From Cyanobium sp. (GTDB lineage Bacteria > Cyanobacteriota > Cyanobacteriia > PCC-6307 > Cyanobiaceae), in contig BJHC01000025.1 in the NCBI GenBank assembly GCA_014191535.1, positions 1 through 11,651 on the forward strand: a DNA stretch of 11,651 nt. Reading direction: 5' to 3'. Of the stretch, positions 7,316-11,651 are shown in pieces. The first letter of the stretch is position 1, and each line of letters opens with the position of its first letter. The notes beneath the pieces were generated by a model. It was not told where the DNA came from. It saw only the letters and a list, made by a program, of their open reading frames with translations, and ran no database searches. The position numbers and the translations under genes are program-made.

Positions 7316-7383
7316 GACTGTAGGCAGGGTCTGCGGTTTTGGCCCTGATTGCGACACCGTTTGGTGATGGACCCCGTACAGTC
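7316..7383. promoter_or_regulatory. divergent pdhA/ftn2 promoter region with inverted repeat
   Basis: The ~130 bases between the ftn2 TTG and the pdhA ATG contain GACTGTA (7316-7322) and its exact complement TACAGTC (7377-7383), 54 bases apart. Each copy presents TACAGT as a possible -10 box facing outward, one toward each gene, with leaders of about 17 (ftn2) and 33 bases (pdhA). No good -35 boxes are seen, and a 7-bp inverted repeat could occur by chance in this length. Confidence 0.3.
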
Positions 7384-7422
7384 ACGGCAGCATCAGAGCC
7401 CCCGGACAGCCGGACAGCGCGC

Positions 7423-8547
7423 ATGACACAGGCAGATCTCGGCCAGGCTGGACTCGGTCAGGGTGTTGCCGAGAGCGGCGCCCCCGCCTGCTCCGCCGAC
7501 CAGAACGCCGTCGGGCTGCACGCTGAGCGCCTGCTCAACCTCTACCCCTCCAAGCCCGCCACGGTGACGCGGGATGAGGGGCTGTTGCTCTACCGCGACA
7601 TGGTTCTGGGTCGGCGCTTCGAAGACAAGTGCGCCGAGATGTATTACCGGGGCAAGATGTTTGGCTTCGTTCACCTCTACAACGGCCAGGAGGCCGTGAG
7701 CACGGGGGTGATCAAGGCCATGAAGATGCAGCACGACTGGTTCTGCAGCACCTATCGCGACCACGTGCATGCCCTCAGCTGCGGCGTGCCGGCCCGCGAG
7801 GTGATGAGTGAGCTGTTCGGCAAGGAAACCGGCTGCAGCAAGGGCCGCGGCGGCTCCATGCACCTGTTCTCCAAGGAGCACCACCTGCTGGGGGGCTATG
7901 CCTTCATCGGTGAAGGCATTCCAGTGGCCCTCGGGGCGGCCTTCACCAGCCGCTACAAGCGCGATGCCCTGGGGGATGCCAGCAGCGATGCGGTCACGGC
8001 CGCCTTCTTCGGCGATGGCACCTGCAACATCGGCCAGTTCTACGAATGCCTGAACATGGCGGCCCTCTGGAAGCTGCCGATCCTGTTCGTGGTGGAGAAC
8101 AACAAGTGGGCCATCGGCATGGACCACAACCGCGCCACCAGCGATCCGGAGATCTGGCGCAAAGCGGCCGCCTTCGGCATGGCCGGTGAAGAGGTGGATG
8201 GCATGGATGTGCTGGCGGTGCGTGGTGCCGCCCAGCGGGCCATCGAGCGGGCCCGTGCCGGCGAAGGCCCCACCCTGCTGGAGTGCCTCACCTACCGCTT
8301 CCGCGGCCACTCCCTGGCGGATCCCGACGAGCTGCGGGCCGAGGCGGAGAAGGAGTTTTGGGCCCAGCGCGACCCGATCAAGCGCCTGGCGGCGCACCTG
8401 ATCGAGCACAACCTGGCCAACGCCGATGAGCTCAAGGCGATCGACAAGGAGATCGACGCCGAGGTGGCCGATTGCGTGGAGTTTGCCCTGGCGGCCCCCG
8501 AGCCCAAGGCCGAGGAGCTCACCCGCTACATCTGGGCGGAAGACTGA
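7423..8547 (+). CDS. pdhA: pyruvate dehydrogenase E1 component, alpha subunit
   Basis: PdhA pairs with PdhB to form the thiamine diphosphate-dependent E1 of the pyruvate dehydrogenase complex, which decarboxylates pyruvate and passes the acetyl group to lipoyl-E2 to make acetyl-CoA. The protein has 374 residues. The conserved core starts near 55 ([20 protein letters not shown]). The ThDP-binding motif runs from GDG at 197 to NN at 226-227, and [15 protein letters not shown] near 291-305 is the conserved loop that in animals carries a phosphorylated Ser. The ATG at 7423 (MTQADLG) was chosen over an in-frame ATG at 7339 because the longer form would cover the divergent promoter region and adds unconserved residues; there is no Shine-Dalgarno at either. 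The first ~45 residues are variable. pdhB is not adjacent. The stop is 7 bases from that of the convergent deacetylase, with no terminator between. Confidence 0.97.
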   Translation: MTQADLGQAGLGQGVAESGAPACSADQNAVGLHAERLLNLYPSKPATVTRDEGLLLYRDMVLGRRFEDKCAEMYYRGKMFGFVHLYNGQEAVSTGVIKAMKMQHDWFCSTYRDHVHALSCGVPAREVMSELFGKETGCSKGRGGSMHLFSKEHHLLGGYAFIGEGIPVALGAAFTSRYKRDALGDASSDAVTAAFFGDGTCNIGQFYECLNMAALWKLPILFVVENNKWAIGMDHNRATSDPEIWRKAAAFGMAGEEVDGMDVLAVRGAAQRAIERARAGEGPTLLECLTYRFRGHSLADPDELRAEAEKEFWAQRDPIKRLAAHLIEHNLANADELKAIDKEIDAEVADCVEFALAAPEPKAEELTRYIWAED

Positions 8548-8554
8548 ACCGCGT

Positions 8555-9403
8555 TTACAGCGCGTGCAACCGGGCCTGCTCCAGGGCAGCCCGGAACACG
8601 AGGCTGTGGCGCTGCACCAAGGGTGTGAGCTCGTCGTAGCCGCCGCCGATCACCGTGGCCACGGGGATGCTGCGCCGCAGGCAGGCATCCAGCACCAGGC
8701 GATCCCGTTGCAGTAACCCTGTGCTGCTGAGGTTCAGGCGCCCCAGGCGATCGCTGCGGTGGGGGTCCACCCCGGCGTTGTACAGCACCAACTGCGGTTT
8801 CACCTGATCCAACAACGCGGGGATGCGGTCTCCCACGGCAACCAGGTAGTCGTCGTCGCCGAGGCCATCGGCGAGGGGAAGGTCGACATCGCTGCATTGC
8901 TTGTGCAGCGGGAAGTTGCTGGCGCAGTGGGCGGAGAAGGTGAACACCCGCGGATCGTCCGCAAAGATCGCGGCCGTGGCATCCCCCTGGTGCACGTCCA
9001 GGTCGATCACCATCAGCTGCTGCAGCGCCCCCTCCTCCAGCAGCACCCGGGCGGCCACGGCGCAGTCGTTGAAGATGCAGAAACCACTGCCGTGGCTTGG
9101 GAAGGCGTGGTGGGTGCCGCCGGCCAGATGGCAGGCCAGACCATGGCGCAAGGCCAGCCGCGCCGTGAGCACCGTGCCACCCACCGCCAGCCAGGTGCGC
9201 TGCACCAACGGAGCCGTGGCCGGCAGGCCGATGCGGCGCTGCTCGCTGGCGCTCAGTTCGCCCCGGGCAAATGCCTGGTGGTAAGCGCGGTGGTGCACCA
9301 GCTCCAGCCAGCGGCGCGGTGCCGGCAACGGCTGATGCAGCTGGGCCTCCCGGGCTACCCCTTGCTCCAGCAGCAACTGCTGCAGCAGGCGGAATTTGGC
9401 CAT
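8555..9403 (-). CDS. histone deacetylase-like (AcuC/HDAC superfamily) deacetylase, N-terminus out of frame
   Basis: This is a zinc-dependent deacetylase of the arginase/HDAC fold, closest in style to bacterial class IV-like members. The substrate is unknown; bacterial relatives act on acetyl-lysine of proteins such as acetyl-CoA synthetase, or on small amides and polyamines. From the ATG at 9403 it has 282 residues: GTHHAF (96-101, catalytic His pair), GFCIFNDCAVAA (107-118), DLDVHQGD (134-141, zinc ligands), AGVDPH (210-215, third ligand) and GGGYDE (253-258, catalytic Tyr). The catalytic core is intact. However, the family's conserved N-terminus (VYHPAYSAPLP..HRFP) is encoded directly upstream in this same frame, where no ATG, GTG or TTG exists. 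The true start is probably the ATG at 9480, now one base out of frame. So the gene may be frameshifted, mis-sequenced, begun at CTG (9469), or truncated to the ATG at 9403. Confidence 0.88.
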   Translation of the reverse strand: MAKFRLLQQLLLEQGVAREAQLHQPLPAPRRWLELVHHRAYHQAFARGELSASEQRRIGLPATAPLVQRTWLAVGGTVLTARLALRHGLACHLAGGTHHAFPSHGSGFCIFNDCAVAARVLLEEGALQQLMVIDLDVHQGDATAAIFADDPRVFTFSAHCASNFPLHKQCSDVDLPLADGLGDDDYLVAVGDRIPALLDQVKPQLVLYNAGVDPHRSDRLGRLNLSSTGLLQRDRLVLDACLRRSIPVATVIGGGYDELTPLVQRHSLVFRAALEQARLHAL

Positions 9404-9480
9404 CGGAAAGCGATGGCTGCTGGGCAGGGGTGCCGAGTAGGCCGGGTGGTAGACGAAGGGCGGCCTCAGGGCAGCGGCAT
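9404..9480 (-). other. displaced N-terminal codons of the deacetylase; probable 1-base deletion
   Basis: The ATG at 9480 overlaps the sigma-factor stop (TGATG) and reads M-P-L-P before a TGA. The frame of the main ORF reads R-P-P-F-V-Y-H-P-A-Y-S-A-P-L-P-S-S-H-R-F-P into the ATG at 9403. Adding one C to the CCC run at about 9469-9472 would join the two into MPLPLRPPFVYHPAY..., a normal family start, giving ~308 residues. The main frame is open back only to a TGA within the sigma gene, and CTG is the only start-like codon in it. Confidence 0.75.
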
Positions 9481-10409
9481 CACATCGCTGTGGGCATTCT
9501 GCGGGTGAGGTGGCGCAGCTTGCGCAGGGCCTTCAGCTCCACCTGCCGCACCCGCTCGCGGGAGACATCCAGCATCCGGCCAATTTCCGCCAGGGTGTGG
9601 CGCTCTTCCCCCTCCAGCCCGAAGCGCAGTTCCAGCACCTGCCGCTCCTGGTCGGTGAGGTGGCTCAGCCAACGGCCCAGCTGCTCGTGGTGGATGCTGC
9701 GCTCCACCTGATCCAGGGGCTCGGCGTGGCTGGTGTCGGCGATCAGGTCGCCCAGGAAGCTGCGGCCCTCTTCCCCGTTCACCGGGGCATCGAGGCTGGA
9801 GGTGGTGAGCGCCTGGCGCAACAGGCTGTCGAGCTCCTCGATCGGCATCTCCATCGCTTCCGCGATTTCCTTGCGGCTCGGCATGGCCCCGAGTTTGTGG
9901 GCCAGATCCAGGCTCACCTTGCGCACGGCGCTGAGGCGCTCCGCCAGATGCACCGGCAGCCGAATCGTGCGCGACTGGCAGGCGATGGCCCGGGTCATGC
10001 TCTGGCGAATCCACCAGAAGGCATAGGTGGAGAACTTGTAGCCGCGGGTGGGATCGAACTTCTCCACCGCCCGCTCCAGCCCCAGGGACCCCTCCTGGAT
10101 CAGATCCAGCAATTCCAGACCCTTGCCCTGATATTTCTTGGCAACGCTCACCACCAGGCGCAGGTTGGCTTTCATCATCCGCTCCTTGGAGCGGCGGCCC
10201 AAACGAATCGTTCGCTTCTCCTTATCGGTGTAATTCTCGTCGCGATTGTCTTCGACAAGCCGCATCATGGCTTGCACCTGATTGCCCAATTCAATCTCTT
10301 CCGCCGGCGTGAGCAGGGGCACACGGCCGATGGTGGAGAGATACCAACTAATGGGGTCGCTGCTGCGCCGGCGACTGCTGGCGCTCGCGGATAGGCCCGA
10401 GGCTGTCAT
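9480..10409 (-). CDS. group-2 RpoD-family (sigma-70) sigma factor
   Basis: This is a primary-like but probably non-essential sigma-70 factor, of the kind cyanobacteria use for light, nutrient, circadian or stress responses. Its 309 residues lack the long region 1.1 and non-conserved region of the housekeeping SigA. Region 1.2 lies at 17-50 (DPISWYLSTIGRVPLLTPAE). Region 2 lies at ~76-153, with DLIQEG (102-107) for core binding and FSTYAFWWIRQSMTRAIA (126-143) for -10 melting and recognition. Region 3 lies at ~154-235. The region 4.2 helix-turn-helix is at 273-299 (LAEIGRMLDVSRERVRQV). The ATG at 10409 has a good Shine-Dalgarno AGGA (10418-10421, 8-base spacing). The stop overlaps an ATG of the next gene by one base, suggesting coupling with the deacetylase. 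Which named cyanobacterial sigma it corresponds to cannot be told from here. Confidence 0.95.
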   Translation of the reverse strand: MTASGLSASASSRRRSSDPISWYLSTIGRVPLLTPAEEIELGNQVQAMMRLVEDNRDENYTDKEKRTIRLGRRSKERMMKANLRLVVSVAKKYQGKGLELLDLIQEGSLGLERAVEKFDPTRGYKFSTYAFWWIRQSMTRAIACQSRTIRLPVHLAERLSAVRKVSLDLAHKLGAMPSRKEIAEAMEMPIEELDSLLRQALTTSSLDAPVNGEEGRSFLGDLIADTSHAEPLDQVERSIHHEQLGRWLSHLTDQERQVLELRFGLEGEERHTLAEIGRMLDVSRERVRQVELKALRKLRHLTRRMPTAM

Positions 10410-10421
10410 GAGCCCATTCCT

Positions 10422-10441
10422 GGAAAGTGGCAGAACTTTCC
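10422..10441 (-). promoter_or_regulatory. hairpin directly before the sigma-factor ribosome binding site
   Basis: GGAAAGT (10422-10428) and ACTTTCC (10435-10441) form a perfect 7-bp inverted repeat with a 6-base loop. On the mRNA the stem ends at the base next to the AGGA Shine-Dalgarno. It could be an operator or an RNA structure affecting ribosome access. A 10-bp palindrome TTTTGCAAAA lies just upstream at 10448-10457. Function is inferred only. Confidence 0.4.
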
Positions 10442-10495
10442 TACGCGTTTTGCAAAAACTGTTGTGGCTTCAGACACGCTTCAGCTTTCAGCAGC

Positions 10496-10541
10496 AAAAC
10501 CACACACAACCGTTGAGACTCACGTGTTTGCGTGTGTTTTT
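10496..10541 (-). terminator. possible weak terminator or dyad after nnr
   Basis: Two imperfectly complementary arms of about 15 bases (10496-10510 and 10526-10541, rich in ACAC/GTGT with flanking A and T runs) could fold into a stem 29 bases after the nnr stop. On the minus strand the second arm ends in only four T, so it is weak as an intrinsic terminator. It lies in the AT-rich 160-base gap that must also hold the sigma-factor promoter; I see no clear -35/-10 pair there. Confidence 0.3.
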
Positions 10542-10569
10542 CGTGACGCACTCTTGAAGATCTTTATGT

Positions 10570-11651
10570 TTATTGCGTGATTGCGCACAACATTTCGGCA
10601 ACGGCCATGGCGGTGGCGCCGCCTATCCCCCGTTGCGCGGTGGCGGCGCACCCCGCTTGGGCATGGCTGAGGGCTGCCAGGGCCAGCAGGGCTGCATCGG
10701 CCCCCTGCCCCGCCGCCATGGCCCGGGCCCCCAGGCCGCCGGCATAGCCGGCGAGCACATCCCCCAGGCCGGCGCGGGCGGCGGCGGAGCAGGCCTGGCT
10801 GAGCTGCCAGCGGCGGCCATCGCCGGCGGCCACCACGCTGCGGGCCCCCTTGAGCAGCAGGCTGCAGGGGTGCTGCCCGGAGGCCTGTTCCGCCCCGCGG
10901 CGGGCGGCCTCCAGGGGTGGCAGTGCGGCCCACTGCGGGAACAGCCGTTGGAATTCGCCCGGGTGGGGGGTCAGCCAGGTGGGGCCAGCCCGATCGCGCA
11001 ACCAGGCCAGGGGGTCGCGCTGGCACAGGCGGTTGAGGCCATCGGCATCGAGCACCAGCAGTCCGGAGAAGGCCTGGAGCCGTTGCCAGCTGGCCTGCTC
11101 GGTGGCGGTGGCGTCGACCTCAGCTCCCAGGCCCGGCCCCAACACCACCGCATCCAGGCGTTCCAGGGCCGCCTCCGGCAGCGCTGCCAGGCCCAGGCCG
11201 CCGGCGCCGTTTTCGGGCAGGGCTGCGCTGAGCACCACATGGGGCTGCAGGCTCCAGAGCTGCTCGGCCACCCCATCGGGCAGGGCGGCCCTGAGGCTGC
11301 CGCAGCCACTGGCGCTGGCCCCCTGCAGCGCCAGGGATGCTGCACCGCGGTAGCCGGAGCTGCCGGCGATCACCAGCAGGCGTCCGCGCTGGTATTTGGC
11401 GGCGGCGGGGTCGAGCCGTGTCCACGGGGCCGAGATCAGGTCGCCCTCCTGCAAGGCCAGCGGTTGGTGTCGGGGCAGTGTCTCCAGCAAGGGCTGGGGG
11501 AATCCCAGGTCGATGCGCTCCAGCTGCCCCAACCAACGCAGGGCGGGATCCTGCAGCCAGCCCTGTTTGATCAGGCCGATGGCCAGGGTGAGGCCGGCGC
11601 TGGCGGCGCAGTGCCCCAGGGGTTGGCCGCTGTCGGCGCAGAGGCCGGTGG
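10570..11651 (-). CDS. nnr: bifunctional NAD(P)H-hydrate epimerase/dehydratase Nnr, N-terminus cut by window edge
   Basis: Nnr repairs hydrated NADH and NADPH. The N-terminal NnrE domain epimerises R- and S-NAD(P)HX, and the C-terminal NnrD domain dehydrates S-NAD(P)HX using ADP or ATP. There are 359 visible codons, and the frame is open at the right edge, so most of NnrE is outside. The first ~55 visible residues are the end of NnrE (TGLCADSGQPLG, then GLIKQGW and RIDLGFP). NnrD follows: RGRLLVIAGSSGYRGAASLA, VVLGPGLG, LLVLDADGLN, WLTPHPGEF, LLLKGARSVVA and AGLGDVLAGYAGGLGA. The last motif has GLGD where many family members have GTGD or GSGD, and the usual preceding NPGMAT-like block is replaced by an Ala-rich one. 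The stop TAA is followed by the 160-base gap to the sigma gene. Confidence 0.94.
   Translation of the reverse strand, partial: TGLCADSGQPLGHCAASAGLTLAIGLIKQGWLQDPALRWLGQLERIDLGFPQPLLETLPRHQPLALQEGDLISAPWTRLDPAAAKYQRGRLLVIAGSSGYRGAASLALQGASASGCGSLRAALPDGVAEQLWSLQPHVVLSAALPENGAGGLGLAALPEAALERLDAVVLGPGLGAEVDATATEQASWQRLQAFSGLLVLDADGLNRLCQRDPLAWLRDRAGPTWLTPHPGEFQRLFPQWAALPPLEAARRGAEQASGQHPCSLLLKGARSVVAAGDGRRWQLSQACSAAARAGLGDVLAGYAGGLGARAMAAGQGADAALLALAALSHAQAGCAATAQRGIGGATAMAVAEMLCAITQ

Noticed and set aside
7403..7418. Direct repeat CGGACAGC twice before pdhA
   Set aside because: Two 8-base copies in GC-rich sequence are too short to support an operator, and no further copies are nearby.
7339..7422. 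Upstream in-frame start extending pdhA by 28 residues
   Set aside because: It would fill the divergent promoter region, has no ribosome binding site, and adds residues absent from the family.
7293..7424. Longer ftn2 starting at ATG 7424
   Set aside because: It would overlap the pdhA start codon, and the extra 44 residues do not look conserved. The family begins at DLPIDHFRLLGV, where a TTG with GGAG upstream exists.
7393..8409. Minus-strand open frame of 338 codons inside pdhA
   Set aside because: It lies wholly opposite a highly conserved enzyme gene and encodes no recognisable motif.
8548..8564. Possible bidirectional terminator between pdhA and the deacetylase
   Set aside because: Only a 4-bp CGCG self-complementary pair is present, with no T run on either strand.
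9510..10394. Plus-strand open frame of 294 codons opposite the sigma factor
   Set aside because: Antisense shadow of a clear sigma-70 gene; composition is typical of a mirrored GC-rich gene.

Overview
The window is a dense, GC-rich stretch of ordinary chromosome, most likely from a picocyanobacterium of the Cyanobium/high-GC Synechococcus type. Three things point there. A Ftn2/ZipN (ARC6-type) division protein lies in it. A sigma-70 factor of the cyanobacterial group-2 type is present. The sequences of PdhA, Ffh, Era and S16 look cyanobacterial, and S16 carries a long alanine-rich tail. The assignment rests on protein family recognition, not on a database search. I see no tRNA, rRNA, CRISPR array, insertion sequence or phage gene, and no gene-free stretch of 300 bases or more.

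Left part (1-2040): the minus-strand era gene is cut by the window's left edge, so its KH domain is missing. A small protein I cannot name (plus strand) is divergent from it across only 32 bases. A minus-strand Bax inhibitor-1 family membrane protein follows, closed by a clear intrinsic terminator between the two convergent genes.

Middle (2126-7292, all minus strand): in transcription order this is ftn2-like division gene, ffh (SRP54), rpsP (ribosomal protein S16) and phoH (PhoH-type ATPase). rpsP and phoH are tightly coupled. An inverted-repeat leader precedes rpsP. The cluster joins division, co-translational membrane targeting and ribosome/RNA housekeeping.

Right part: pdhA (pyruvate dehydrogenase E1 alpha) runs on the plus strand, divergent from ftn2 across about 130 bases, and ends 7 bases from a convergent HDAC-like deacetylase. 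That deacetylase follows a group-2 sigma factor with a TGATG stop/start overlap. Its conserved N-terminus is out of frame with the rest, and one missing C would explain this. After an AT-rich 160-base gap lies nnr (NAD(P)HX epimerase/dehydratase), cut by the right edge.

I found no convincing new multi-gene system. The best leads are the apparent frameshift in the deacetylase, low-complexity repeats in Ftn2 and S16, and hairpins in the rpsP and sigma leaders.
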